A stretch of DNA of 64,000 nt from positions 186,001-250,000 of the forward strand of contig JAHDGF010000002.1 in NCBI GenBank assembly GCA_020627785.1. The letters are read 5' to 3'. The position numbers and the translations under genes were made by a program. The stretch's first letter is position 1. Each line of letters starts with the position of its first letter. The notes beneath the pieces were generated by a model that had not been told where the DNA came from, did not search any database, and saw only the letters and a list, made by a program, of their open reading frames with translations. The stretch is from Saprospiraceae bacterium (GTDB lineage: Bacteria; Bacteroidota; Bacteroidia; Chitinophagales; Saprospiraceae). Of this stretch, positions 6,798-16,873 are shown piece by piece.

Positions 6798-9700
6798 TTA
6801 TCTCAGTTTAATAAAAGGCTGAGTCGAGCTAAATTCTCCCGACTCAAGCCTGTAGTATAAAACACCGTGAACGTTTCCAAAATCATTACCATTCAAAGTC
6901 CAAGTCTGGTATCCTGTGGAAACCTCCTTGTTTTCTTCAAAGATTAATTTACCATCAACTGTAAATACAGTCAACTTTAAACTCGTACTATGCGGAGCAT
7001 AAAACGGAATCTCTGTTTTGTCAATGAATGGGTTTGGCGTATTTCTATAGACCTCCCATCCATCGGATGCAAGCTCTACATTTTCATCTAGACGAATCTC
7101 CACTGACTTTAAATCCTCATCATAAGCTTCGGGCTTAAAGCTGGCATTGCTTTGCTGTAAAGCAAAGGTTTGATCACTAGAGGATTTAAATTCTAGCAAT
7201 ACGTCTCCTTCTTCCAAAGGCAATTCCTCAGAGGCTGACCAACTTAGCTTAAGCGTGTTTTGGTCAACATGATAGTTGTCTTTTGTTAGATCAAGGACAG
7301 AAGAATAAATTTCTTCTACCTCGATCGGAAGATTACTGTTTAGTGCAAATTGGAATCCTGTTAGGTTTACACTTTTCATTACTGTTAATCGGACGAAACC
7401 CCTCTCTATGGTCTTTTTCAGGACCAAAGATTGGATGGATCTATTGGAAATAGTCTCTGGGATGAGATTATTTATAACCGCACTATTGTTTACATCTCCA
7501 GTTTTGATACCGATGAAATCCATTCCAAGGGCATCATGATCTAGGTTGTAAATATTCATCACCTCACTTATTGGGAAAGGATCTGATTCATCTGCAAAGT
7601 TCCACGCACTCTCTAAAAACCTCCAGTTCGTATTACTGTTAAATTGAGATTGTATACCCAAAATAACTTTACGTAATTCGACAACATCTGCACCGGATAT
7701 GTGCTCTGAACTATTTATATCTGCAGCAATTATTTTGTAAGGACTAGAAAGGCTTTCTATTCCTAAAATATGTCTTTGTATTTCAATGATATCTAAAGTA
7801 GTCAGTCCATTAAGAATGTCTCCTTCAAAATCAGGTTCTAGAACATAGTCATCATTCATGGTAATGTTTTCAAAAGCATACGAGCCCTGATCATCTGTCA
7901 TGTAATGCATCTCCATCTCTTCATTCTTAATCATAACATCTACTTCCATCATCGAAGTATTATCTTCTCTAGCAACTCTACCATTTACGATTACCTCGTC
8001 ATCACCTCCTCCTACAAAGCCAGCGCATAAGTTATGATTATCTTGTATTCCGACATGCGTTTTACAGAAACCTACATTCCCATCTGCATCTCGTACATAC
8101 ATGATTATATTCTGAGTGGTGCCAGCATGAGCACAATTAAAAGTCAATGACGGCTGTGTAAAATTTGCATCAAAGGCAAATTCTAATTGATCTGTTGGCG
8201 TACAATTATCAGTAGTACTCGCATCAAAATCAGTAGCCCATATTTCAACCATTGGATCCATGCCTGGCATTTCTGTAATGTTGATATTGACTCCAGACAA
8301 GCATATCGCCTGTGGTGGCTTGCAGTCTCTGATATGTATAATCTGAGTGCAGGTAGCTACATTTCCACAACCATCATCTACACTCCAAATCAAAGTGTGT
8401 TCCCCATAAGGATATGGACCGTTAACACTGTTTCCTGCACCTATAAATTGGTTGCCGTTTTCAAGTGTGAGCTCCCATGCGTAACTTAAGTCATTATCTG
8501 CTGTACAATCATCTTGTGCTGATATTGATAAGCTTAACATACCCATGCAAGTCAACTCATTACCACACTCTTCCACAAGTGGCTCACATGCATCAAACAA
8601 TGGTGCATTATTATTTTCGAATGTGATTAACTGAATGTTTTCAAATAGATACGTTTCCTGTGGAGCACTTGGGTCAAATTGACACCAGTCCAAAATTTTC
8701 CAAGTACGTTGAACGACGGCACATCCACCACTAATCGTAGATTGACTGTCTTCATGTTCTTGTAAAATACTAGTACATACGCCCGTAGGGTAGGTAGGAA
8801 CACCTAATACCTCTGGACCTGGAATATTAATTCCGCAATTATTTGTTATGGTTACATCTGTCGGCCATACAATCATTGAATCATCAAATGGCGTCGAATT
8901 GTTTATTGTCAGTACCTGACTACAAGTAGCAGATAACCCAGCATCATCGGTGGCTGTGAATGTTCTTGTTACGGTCCCTACACCACAATCATTAAGTGTG
9001 TTGGTTACGGTTTCAATTAGAGTTACATCATCACATTGATCAACTGCTGTTGCCACCCCATAAATGGATAGATTATTCAAATCAAAACCACTGTTACATT
9101 CTAAAGATTGAGAGCTAGGACAACTTATAAATGTAGGAGGAGTTACATCTTTGATCTCAACCTCTACCATGCAGGTAGCCATCGATCCTCCAGAATCAGT
9201 TACTTGAACCATGACCATCTGAGTAGTCCCAGCATCATCACAACAGAATTCTAAGGTCGGACTTAGAGTTGTTCCTGGATCTCCGCAAGTTCCAGCAACC
9301 ATTCTTGCAGCACCATAAGTAAATGGTGCTCCATCACAAGTAGGATTTATTTCTAGAACAGCAGACGCTGCATCAAAGCTCACCGTCGAACCTGTAAGGT
9401 TTAAACAGACAGACCCTTGACAGGCTATTCCTATCCCACAAGCCTCTCCTATGAGAGTTATTGTTTCTGTACAGGTAGCAGTATTACCGCACGCATCTGT
9501 TACAAAGAAATTTACATTGGTCATTGTCCCACTGCCAGTGAACGGAACCATCCCGATGTAATCTGTGGTTACCGTAACACCAGAACAATCCGAAGATCCA
9601 ATTCCTGCTAATATTCCAATGTTTGTATTTATCCAATCATCGACACCTGTTGTATATCCTCCATTGTCAAAGTCGATTACAATTCCATCGATTAGGTTAC

Positions 9701-12563
9701 AATCGACAATAGGAGCTTCGGTATCTGTTGCATAGTTTATTGTTTGCACACAGCTTCTTTCTAACCCACAATCATTTGCGATGACATAGGTACGTGTTAT
9801 TACTCCTGGTCCTGGCTGACAATAGTTTGGAACAGTAGGAGAGTCAGTGCATGTAACAGAAGTTATTGTATTTGAAGTTGTAACGGTTCCCCCTTGAGTG
9901 ATAAACTCAGCAAGTGATGTTGCCTTTGCTGGGGGAGCTTCTCCACATGCGAGTGTTGGAGGAGTTGCCGGACAAGCTATTTCTAGTGTACAGTCGACCT
10001 CTCCAATCAGTGTCACGGTCTCCATACATGTACTTATATTTCCGCACTGGTCGGTAACAATGAAGCTAATGGCTTCCATCGTTCCGCTTCCTGTGAAAGG
10101 GATACTTCCCACATAGTCTGTAGATACACTCACTGCCGTACAGTCAGTTGAACCAGAGCCGGTTAATGTTGATACATTTGCGGCAATCCAATCATCAACG
10201 CCAGTAGTATATCCACCATTATCGTACTCTATTACTATTCCATCAATTAGATCGCAGTCAAGGACTGGCGCTTGCGTGTCTCTAGAGTAAGTTATTACTT
10301 GATTACAATCTGTAGATAAGCCACAATCATTGGTTATAGTATATGTTCTTATAATAACTCCTTGTGATCCAGGACCACAATAGTCTGGCTCCGTTGGTGA
10401 ATCAGTACAAGAAATACTCAGTGCTGGACATGAGTTTTCAACTAATCCTCCTTGAGCCATGAATTCAGTTATGGTTGTTGCTTTTGCTGGTAGTGCTTCC
10501 CCACAGGCAAGAGTTGGTGGAGACGGTGGACAACTAATAATATTTACAGCTATCTCTGATTCAATAAAGAAAAATTGTTCACATATTTCTTCTTGACCAC
10601 AATCATTGGTAATTGTGTAAGTTCTTATTATTTCTACAAATGGCTCACAAGGATCAGGTGTTGCTGAATCAACACAGCTTATACTTAGAGCAGAACAACT
10701 TCCTTCGATAAAACCTCCTTGGGCTATAAATTCAGCAACGGTTGTAGCTTTTGGAGGCAACGCTTCGTTACATTCTAAACCAAGAAATTCTGGACAGCCT
10801 ACAAAAAAGTCGAAGGGTTCAATGACAAAAGTATAACTGCATGCTTCAATATTACCACAGCTGTTTTCTGCTACAAGACTTCTTGTAACAACAGTACCTG
10901 CGGTGCACAGGTCTGCATTTGGAGGATCATCCGTATAACTAATGGTTACATCAGCGCATGAGAATATAAATCCACCACTAAAATTAAACTCCTCCGAAGT
11001 TAAGGTTCCTGAACTTTGATATTCATTGAGACAGAACAATGGTTCTCCGTCTGGTGGGCAGAAAAAATCTAGGGTCGAGTCCAAAAATATTGACTCTGAA
11101 CATGATTCTACGTTCCCACACTCATCAGTGGCTGTTATTGTAACAGTAACAAAATCATCACATACTATCGCGCCGTCATAAGAAACAATAATATCAACAA
11201 CTCCACATCCATCGACAAAACCACCTAAAGCCTGAAGCTCTTCTACACTTATAGGTCCAGCCGGTAAAAGATCAGAAGTGCAATCGATAAATGGACAAAA
11301 TAACATTAGAAAAGTATTAAAATCAGGTTGGATAGACGTTGTTTGAGTAGCAACATTTCCACAAGCATCTGTTGCAGTATAGATTATTATTTCAGGTTCC
11401 TCTAGGCAAGGGTCAAAAGTTCCATCATAATCATTGGTGAAAGTATATTCACTGCATTCATTAAGGGATGGGAACGAATTAAAAAAGAGCCATTCTTCTA
11501 TTTGTTCGTCATAACTCTGGCCAATAAAATCCGGACAGGTTAACATTAAATCACTAATAGTAAATAGTGTAGGTGCAACATCATCGATAAGTGTAAATGT
11601 TGCTATTGCTGTAGTTTCGTTTCCACAATTGTCAGAAGCTGTAAATTCAACTTCTGCGATAAATCCAGCACCACAAAGATCCGTTTCATTTAAAATTGTA
11701 GAAGACCAAGAAACAAATCCTCCACATTCTATGTCAACCGCTTGTCCGAAACCACCTTCGATTTGCCAAAGACTAAAAAAACTTAAATCTGAAAAATCAG
11801 CACAACTTTGTTCGATGGATTGAGGGGGAATAGTAATGACTGGTGGAGTATTATCTTCTAAAATAATGTCAACTGTATATTGGCTCGATAAATTATTGCA
11901 TTCATCTGAAGCATGGTAGGTATATCTATAAATGGTCTGACATGTGAAATTTAAAATTTGATCGTTTATTAAACTCACAACTACACTTGAACAGTTATCA
12001 CTTGCAGTAGGGGCGGTCGGTGCAACCGGTGTTTCAGTACATCCCAGCGTTACATTTAATGCTCCTAGTGGTTGATCCCAGGTTGGTGCAATGTTATCTT
12101 CTATAACGTATTGCACAACACAAGTTTCTACAATCTCTGTTGCATCCACAGTTCCACTGTTGTCAGCATCTTCATAAATTGTATAGGTTCTTGCAAGTGT
12201 TAGTGGTGATCCATCGCATCCAGTTGATAAAGGAAAGTTATCGGTATCTGATGCTGTGATAATAACTGGACCACAAGCGGGTGCAGTAACTACCGTTCCT
12301 CCCACACCAGCAAACGCTGCAATATCTCCCGAGGGAGACGTATCTAAAAATTCAGAAGGAATGCTGGGAGGAGCTCCAGGAGCTCCAAGGGTGGAACAAG
12401 TCAACCCAAAATTTATAGTGACAGCAGGACAGGTAATGGAAATACCTGGCCCGCCACTATAAGTAAGGTTGTCTTCGGTTTTTGCAATGGCCTCGCCTAT
12501 AAGTGCAAGTACTACAACGTGTAATACAAGCAGTCGATACCACCAGACATGTCTTGGGAACAT
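6798..12563 (-). CDS. Giant HYR-like repeat surface protein with dockerin and T9SS sorting domain
   Basis: The 1,921-residue protein starts with a signal peptide (about residues 1-27). Then come some 1,450 residues of Cys-rich immunoglobulin-like modules of HYR type, with recurring TCxDxCGN-type text and DxxxP starts. About residues 676-857 and 860-1042 are two near-copies of one 180-residue unit (CxxxPPTLACGEA...TETITLIGE). About residues 1580-1634 hold two dockerin type I-like calcium loops (LTTLDIIEIQRHILG; ADINSSEHISGADVVELRK). A cohesin-like beta domain may follow (about 1715-1830). The last ~85 residues are a T9SS type A-like sorting domain beginning near NTPNPF. It is predicted to be secreted and attached to the cell surface; adhesion or gliding is inference. 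It is a single-gene unit with its own promoter. Confidence 0.88.
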   Translation of the reverse strand: MFPRHVWWYRLLVLHVVVLALIGEAIAKTEDNLTYSGGPGISITCPAVTINFGLTCSTLGAPGAPPSIPSEFLDTSPSGDIAAFAGVGGTVVTAPACGPVIITASDTDNFPLSTGCDGSPLTLARTYTIYEDADNSGTVDATEIVETCVVQYVIEDNIAPTWDQPLGALNVTLGCTETPVAPTAPTASDNCSSVVVSLINDQILNFTCQTIYRYTYHASDECNNLSSQYTVDIILEDNTPPVITIPPQSIEQSCADFSDLSFFSLWQIEGGFGQAVDIECGGFVSWSSTILNETDLCGAGFIAEVEFTASDNCGNETTAIATFTLIDDVAPTLFTISDLMLTCPDFIGQSYDEQIEEWLFFNSFPSLNECSEYTFTNDYDGTFDPCLEEPEIIIYTATDACGNVATQTTSIQPDFNTFLMLFCPFIDCTSDLLPAGPISVEELQALGGFVDGCGVVDIIVSYDGAIVCDDFVTVTITATDECGNVESCSESIFLDSTLDFFCPPDGEPLFCLNEYQSSGTLTSEEFNFSGGFIFSCADVTISYTDDPPNADLCTAGTVVTRSLVAENSCGNIEACSYTFVIEPFDFFVGCPEFLGLECNEALPPKATTVAEFIAQGGFIEGSCSALSISCVDSATPDPCEPFVEIIRTYTITNDCGQEEICEQFFFIESEIAVNIISCPPSPPTLACGEALPAKATTITEFMAQGGLVENSCPALSISCTDSPTEPDYCGPGSQGVIIRTYTITNDCGLSTDCNQVITYSRDTQAPVLDCDLIDGIVIEYDNGGYTTGVDDWIAANVSTLTGSGSTDCTAVSVSTDYVGSIPFTGSGTMEAISFIVTDQCGNISTCMETVTLIGEVDCTLEIACPATPPTLACGEAPPAKATSLAEFITQGGTVTTSNTITSVTCTDSPTVPNYCQPGPGVITRTYVIANDCGLERSCVQTINYATDTEAPIVDCNLIDGIVIDFDNGGYTTGVDDWINTNIGILAGIGSSDCSGVTVTTDYIGMVPFTGSGTMTNVNFFVTDACGNTATCTETITLIGEACGIGIACQGSVCLNLTGSTVSFDAASAVLEINPTCDGAPFTYGAARMVAGTCGDPGTTLSPTLEFCCDDAGTTQMVMVQVTDSGGSMATCMVEVEIKDVTPPTFISCPSSQSLECNSGFDLNNLSIYGVATAVDQCDDVTLIETVTNTLNDCGVGTVTRTFTATDDAGLSATCSQVLTINNSTPFDDSMIVWPTDVTITNNCGINIPGPEVLGVPTYPTGVCTSILQEHEDSQSTISGGCAVVQRTWKILDWCQFDPSAPQETYLFENIQLITFENNNAPLFDACEPLVEECGNELTCMGMLSLSISAQDDCTADNDLSYAWELTLENGNQFIGAGNSVNGPYPYGEHTLIWSVDDGCGNVATCTQIIHIRDCKPPQAICLSGVNINITEMPGMDPMVEIWATDFDASTTDNCTPTDQLEFAFDANFTQPSLTFNCAHAGTTQNIIMYVRDADGNVGFCKTHVGIQDNHNLCAGFVGGGDDEVIVNGRVAREDNTSMMEVDVMIKNEEMEMHYMTDDQGSYAFENITMNDDYVLEPDFEGDILNGLTTLDIIEIQRHILGIESLSSPYKIIAADINSSEHISGADVVELRKVILGIQSQFNSNTNWRFLESAWNFADESDPFPISEVMNIYNLDHDALGMDFIGIKTGDVNNSAVINNLIPETISNRSIQSLVLKKTIERGFVRLTVMKSVNLTGFQFALNSNLPIEVEEIYSSVLDLTKDNYHVDQNTLKLSWSASEELPLEEGDVLLEFKSSSDQTFALQQSNASFKPEAYDEDLKSVEIRLDENVELASDGWEVYRNTPNPFIDKTEIPFYAPHSTSLKLTVFTVDGKLIFEENKEVSTGYQTWTLNGNDFGNVHGVLYYRLESGEFSSTQPFIKLR
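9437..9985 (-). repeat. Internal module repeat, copy B
   Basis: Codes for about 180 residues running from CPATPPTLACGEAPPAKAT to TETITLIGEAC. It is closely similar to the adjacent copy at 9992-10537 and shares long identical runs such as GIVI.DNGGYTTGVDDWI and VPFTGSGTM. Tandem duplication within the gene is the simplest explanation. Confidence 0.8.
9992..10537 (-). repeat. Internal module repeat, copy A
   Basis: Codes for about 180 residues from CPPSPPTLACGEALPAKAT to METVTLIGEVDC, the sister of the unit at 9437-9985. More diverged half-units with the same CxxxxxLxCxEALPxKAT opening lie further upstream in the gene (around 10555-10800). Confidence 0.8.
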
Positions 12564-12637
12564 ATCGGTTTATTTTAATCGGTTAGGGAAAAATCTATTT
12601 TTTGAAACTATTTCTGGGGTAGAATTGAATCGATAAG

Positions 12638-12667
12638 CAAATGTAGGAAAAGAAAAACATATTACAA
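12638..12667 (-). promoter_or_regulatory. Bacteroidota-type promoter of the giant surface-protein gene
   Basis: On the reverse strand, TTG is followed after 19 bp by TACATTTG, an exact match to the phylum consensus TAnnTTTG at -7 with correct spacing to the -33 element. Transcription would start near 12631, giving a leader of about 68 nt before the ATG at 12563. Confidence 0.65.
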
Positions 12668-12722
12668 GTATTTTTAATACGTTAAAAAATAAATTAACGA
12701 AAAACACTTGATTATCAGTTTT

Positions 12723-14303
12723 TTATAAAAGAAACATTAAATCCTCTATCTTGTTAGCTTCAGAAGCCTGCTTATCCTTCCTCCACCTTTTAATTCGGGG
12801 GAAACGTAGAGCTACTCCTGATTTATGTCTTTTACTTTTTGCAATTCCCTCAAATGCGATCTCGAAAACAAGCTCTGCCTTCACCGATGATACCGGACCA
12901 AAACGTTCCAAAGTGTTCTTCTTCACAAAACGAGTAATTTCTTGAAACTCTACATCGGTAAGACCAGTATAAGCTTTGGTAAAGGGAACAAGTTGATCGC
13001 CTTTCCAGACAGCAAAAGTAAAATCGGTAAATAAACTAGTTCTTCTTCCGTGACCCCTCTGGGCATAAATCATCACCGCATCAATGGTGTATGGGTCTAG
13101 TTTCCATTTCCACCAATCTCCTTTTTTACGAGATGTTTTATAGGTTCCCTCCACGGACTTAAGCATTAATCCTTCCGACTTTTTTTCTCTTGCCATTGAC
13201 CTTAATTCAGCAAGCTCCTCCCAAGACTTAAAATTCAAAAGTGGAGAAATGGATAGAGGAAATTGTTCTGGAAAAGCAGTAAATAATTTTTCAAGTTTTA
13301 TTCTTCGTTCGCCTTGCGGCAAATGTCTAAGATCCTCGCCTTCCAATTCAAGTAGGTCGTAGGCGATGATGTGTGCTGGGTGATCTTTTAGTGTTTTCTT
13401 TCCTGGCTTTTTTCTTCCCAGTCTTTTCTGCAATACATTGAAGTCTTGAATTCCGTCCTCTGTTCTTACAATTAATTCGCCATCAATTACAAACGAAGAC
13501 CCTTCGAATTCTTTTAGAATTTCAAATTCTGGAAAAGATTGATTGATCAACTCCTGACCACGAGACCAAAGAAAAACTTCTTGATTTCTTAAAATTAACT
13601 GACTTCTTATGCCATCCCATTTCCATTCCGCCATCCAATCTTCTGGTGTACCCAATAGGTCAATTTCTTTATCTAAGGCATAGGCTAGATAAAAAGGATA
13701 CGGTTTACTATTGGATTCATTTTCATTTGCCTCGAGCAAAAGTTCAGAAAAACTTACAGTGAAAGGGTCCCAATTTCCCATCAAGCGATGCGCAATGGTA
13801 TTTTCATTAATGGAAAGGTTTTTAGATAGTGCCTTGGTTATGGTCCGATCAGAAACGCCCATCCGAAAACCGCCAGTAATAATTTTATTAAATAAAAATC
13901 TTTCTTCTTGACCTAAACTTCGCCAAGCTGTGAGCACGGATTTTTCTTTAAGCTCTTCCGTCTGGTCTCGTAGATCATCAATATACCTAACCCATTGGTC
14001 CAATGTGTTTTTTTTATCCGCACTTCCGATTGGTAGAAGTAATGCAATCGTTTCTGCTAGATCACCGACCATCTGGTAACATTCATCAAACAGCCAATCA
14101 CTCACCGAAGCTTCCTTGGCAGCCCAGGTTCTGAGTAAGCCAGTGCTTACACTTCGCTTTGGTCGTTTGTGAGTAAATAAAGCAATGGCCCAGATTTTAT
14201 CCCGATCCTCTGCCTTTTCAAAGAACTGTACCAACGCTTTGGTTTTTGCTGTTGTACTTGTGGTCCCATCTATTTTGCGAAAGAGCTCTGTAAATAGTTT
14301 CAT
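12723..14303 (-). CDS. ATP-dependent DNA ligase (ligase-associated DNA-repair type)
   Basis: The 526-residue enzyme seals nicks by an AMP-lysine intermediate. The catalytic Lys is in EWKWDGIR (about residue 226). The remaining nucleotidyltransferase motifs are visible: RGQE, FVIDGEL, SEGLMLKS and WWKWKLDP, followed by an OB-fold with KSKRHKSGVALRFPRIKRWR at the C-terminus. The N-terminal ~200 residues are the helical DNA-binding domain. It overlaps the exonuclease gene by 4 bp (ATGA), the classic pairing of the ligase-associated DNA damage response module. The Lhr-type helicase and PdeM phosphoesterase that usually complete the module are not in this window. Confidence 0.93.
   Translation of the reverse strand: MKLFTELFRKIDGTTSTTAKTKALVQFFEKAEDRDKIWAIALFTHKRPKRSVSTGLLRTWAAKEASVSDWLFDECYQMVGDLAETIALLLPIGSADKKNTLDQWVRYIDDLRDQTEELKEKSVLTAWRSLGQEERFLFNKIITGGFRMGVSDRTITKALSKNLSINENTIAHRLMGNWDPFTVSFSELLLEANENESNSKPYPFYLAYALDKEIDLLGTPEDWMAEWKWDGIRSQLILRNQEVFLWSRGQELINQSFPEFEILKEFEGSSFVIDGELIVRTEDGIQDFNVLQKRLGRKKPGKKTLKDHPAHIIAYDLLELEGEDLRHLPQGERRIKLEKLFTAFPEQFPLSISPLLNFKSWEELAELRSMAREKKSEGLMLKSVEGTYKTSRKKGDWWKWKLDPYTIDAVMIYAQRGHGRRTSLFTDFTFAVWKGDQLVPFTKAYTGLTDVEFQEITRFVKKNTLERFGPVSSVKAELVFEIAFEGIAKSKRHKSGVALRFPRIKRWRKDKQASEANKIEDLMFLL
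13311..13325 (+). repeat. Interspersed 15-bp word, variant copy (14/15)
   Basis: GCCTTGCGGCAAATG, one base different from the consensus GCCTTTCGGCAAATG, inside the DNA ligase gene. With its flanking TTC it matches the copy at 6164 over 18 bases with one mismatch. Confidence 0.6.
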
Positions 14304-15310
14304 GCTTCCACAGGCGTTTCATTTTCAATCAATTGCTCACCTGTATATTCTGTTGTGGCAGTATATGCTTTAAAACCCCTTTCAGAAAGGTGCCTAGCAA
14401 ATGCCTCTGTATAACCATGAGTAACGGTTACCTCCGATGCGCCCGTTGCATCAATGACTTTATTCAGTCCATCCCAATCTGCGTGGTCAGAAAGTATGAA
14501 GCCACGATCAGCTCCTCTTCTTCTTCGATTTCCCCGCATGGTCATCCATCCTGAGGTAATAGCAATAGAAGCTGGCTTAATTTTTTTACCCCAACTTGAT
14601 CCTAATGCAGAAGAAGGAGCAATGACTAAATTACCAATCAATTGTTTTTGACTTATCTCTGAGGTCAGGTGTCGAGTCGTTGGAATATTAATCCCTTGAT
14701 CTCTGAATAAATTATTGACAATTTCAATAGAGCCATGCGTGTATATGGTCCCAATTTTTGAATCAACATTTTGAATCAATCGTTGTGCTTTACCCAAGGC
14801 ATAGGCTGTGATAAAACTGATCTTTCCTTCTTCTTTATTTTTTTTCCACCATTCATTGATGTCTGAAAAAACTTCGGACTGTGGCCTCCATCTAAATATG
14901 GGAAGGCCAAAAGTAGATTCTGTAATGAAGTGATGACATTTTACTATTTCTATTTCTTCAGAAATACCGTCAGCTTCTAACTTATAATCACCTGATGCGA
15001 CTTCAACTCGGCCTTTGTGTTCAACCCTGATTTGTGCCGATCCAATGATATGGCCTGCTGGATGAAATGAAAACTGTACGCCATTGATGTTGATCTTTTC
15101 ACCAAACTTCACTCCTCGTACATTTGCTCCCTTTAATCGATGACGGATAATCGGTACGGAGGAATGCTGAGAAATATATTGTTTATGTCCCCATCTTGCA
15201 TGGTCGGAGTGCGCATGTGTAATTAATGCCTTGTCAACTGGTTTCCATGGATCAATGTAAACATTTGCCTCAGCGCAATAAATCCCTTTATCTGTAATGG
15301 TCAATAACAA
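14300..15310 (-). CDS. Ligase-associated DNA exonuclease (metallo-beta-lactamase fold)
   Basis: The 336-residue protein is a metallo-beta-lactamase/beta-CASP nuclease. Metal-binding text: THAHSDHARWG (about residues 31-41), HPAGHIIGSAQ, SGDYK, and near the C-terminus LSDHADWDGL and VTHGYTEAFARHL. It is followed with 4-bp overlap by the DNA ligase and should process ends before ligation. No ATG is available; a TTG at 15308-15310 gives the N-terminus expected for the family (MLLTITDKGIYC). It is divergent from the polysaccharide locus. Confidence 0.9.
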   Translation of the reverse strand: MLLTITDKGIYCAEANVYIDPWKPVDKALITHAHSDHARWGHKQYISQHSSVPIIRHRLKGANVRGVKFGEKININGVQFSFHPAGHIIGSAQIRVEHKGRVEVASGDYKLEADGISEEIEIVKCHHFITESTFGLPIFRWRPQSEVFSDINEWWKKNKEEGKISFITAYALGKAQRLIQNVDSKIGTIYTHGSIEIVNNLFRDQGINIPTTRHLTSEISQKQLIGNLVIAPSSALGSSWGKKIKPASIAITSGWMTMRGNRRRRGADRGFILSDHADWDGLNKVIDATGASEVTVTHGYTEAFARHLSERGFKAYTATTEYTGEQLIENETPVEA

Positions 15311-15416
15311 TCTTACTCTTTCATATGAAACTACGAATAAAGAATATGGTTTTAAATAATTACTCGTTATTGCTAAGAAAACAATTTGATTAACCAGTAT
15401 TTGATAATTTTACACC

Positions 15417-16859
15417 ATGGCTTCTAGCTTTGGCAAGAACATAATCTTTCTTCTTTTCGTCAACTTGTTGATCAAACCCTTATACATTTTTGGGATTGAG
15501 ACGCAGGCGCAGAATATGTTAGGTCCGCAGACCTGGGGTATTTATTTTGGCTTATTCAATTTCTGCTTTCTGTTCCAAATAATTTTGGACCCAGGAATTC
15601 ATAACCAAAATACTAAATGGGTAGCCGAAAACCGAGGCAGTCTCCAAAGGCGAATCGGACAAACAATAGCGCTTAAACTATTGCTTGGGCTATTCTTCTT
15701 AGCCTTAATGTCCATTGCCGCTTTTTTTATAGGATATCCCCTGGAATATTTTAGAGTGCTTTTATTTGTTGGGTTGAATTTTTTCCTCTCGTCACTCTAT
15801 GTTTTTCTGAAAAGTCATTTCCCTGCCATGGGGGAATATCAAAAAGAAACCTTTTACTCAATCTTAGATAAGGTCCTATTATTAATATTACTAGGCTACC
15901 AGATTTACATACTTCAACGGCTAGATCTGATGGGCTTTATCTATTCAATCACGATTGCCAATTTTATGGCTGTCGTCATCGCATATTTAGGTTTGACCAG
16001 CTTTAGCCCCGTCTATCTGAGATTTTCAATTTCTGAAGCATCAGAGCTTTTAAGCAAAAGTTTTGGATTTGCCTTGGTAGGTTTATTTATGAGCATGTAT
16101 AATAGGCTAGATGGAGTAATGCTTGAACGCATGTTAGATGATGGAGGGTATTCAGCGGGAGTATATGCAGCAGGATATAGAATACTGGATGCGAGTAATA
16201 TGTTTGCTTTGTTATTTGCAAGTTTACTTTTACCAATGTTTGCACACCAACTCATCCGAAAAGATGAAATTCATAACTTGGTTTCTCAAGCTTCTAGAAT
16301 GATGCTAGCGATTATCTCAGGTGTCGTCCTTTGCGGGTTTTTCTATGCAGAGGAAATAATGGATTTGCTCTACACGGATTACACCGTAGAATATAGTCAG
16401 ACCTTTAAGATATTGATCCTAAGTTTTATAGGGGTAGGCCTTTCTTACGTCTACGGAACGCTAATCACAGCTAGTGGTAAACTATTTTATTTTAACTGCC
16501 TTTTGTTTGCGGGAATCCTTTTAAACGTTACCTTAAATTATCTCTGGATACCGTCACAAACGACCATTGGAGCAGCAAAAGCTACACTCATCACCCAGCT
16601 ATTCGTAATGCTTGGCCAATTGGTCTTAGTTTTGAAGCAATTTGGCTTTAAATACAACCTACGGACAAGCGTACAGACCTTATTATTCATAGGAATAGCC
16701 ATTACAAGTGCCTATCTTTTGCAACAATTAGAGTTCTTTTGGCCGATAAGGCTAATTCTTACTGGATTTATCCTTATTCTCGCATCATTTTTGCTGGGAT
16801 TGCTACGTTTAGATACTTTCTTTGGTAGCCAATCAGAGGAAAACAAAAACCATACTTGA
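15417..16859 (+). CDS. Oligosaccharide flippase family protein (Wzx-like)
   Basis: The 480-residue, strongly hydrophobic protein has about 12-14 predicted membrane helices and the layout of the MATE/MOP superfamily polysaccharide exporters. It would flip lipid-linked sugar repeat units across the inner membrane. Text near residue 215 (FGFALVGLFMSMYNRLDGVML) matches the typical second-half start in this family. First gene of the polysaccharide locus; its stop overlaps the possible TTG start of the Wzz-like gene. A second flippase is encoded 4 kb downstream, so the two probably serve different substrates or one is accessory. Confidence 0.85.
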   Translation: MASSFGKNIIFLLFVNLLIKPLYIFGIETQAQNMLGPQTWGIYFGLFNFCFLFQIILDPGIHNQNTKWVAENRGSLQRRIGQTIALKLLLGLFFLALMSIAAFFIGYPLEYFRVLLFVGLNFFLSSLYVFLKSHFPAMGEYQKETFYSILDKVLLLILLGYQIYILQRLDLMGFIYSITIANFMAVVIAYLGLTSFSPVYLRFSISEASELLSKSFGFALVGLFMSMYNRLDGVMLERMLDDGGYSAGVYAAGYRILDASNMFALLFASLLLPMFAHQLIRKDEIHNLVSQASRMMLAIISGVVLCGFFYAEEIMDLLYTDYTVEYSQTFKILILSFIGVGLSYVYGTLITASGKLFYFNCLLFAGILLNVTLNYLWIPSQTTIGAAKATLITQLFVMLGQLVLVLKQFGFKYNLRTSVQTLLFIGIAITSAYLLQQLEFFWPIRLILTGFILILASFLLGLLRLDTFFGSQSEENKNHT

Positions 16860-16873
16860 CAACATTCAAACCG

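Noticed and set aside
8187-8489. 100-codon frame on the plus strand inside the giant surface-protein gene
   Set aside because: It is antisense to a well-supported coding frame and shows no family motif or start context.
9437-10537. Repeated DNA as a possible CRISPR array or insertion element
   Set aside because: The repeat units are coding, about 550 bp each, in frame with the gene, and differ mainly as protein modules do.
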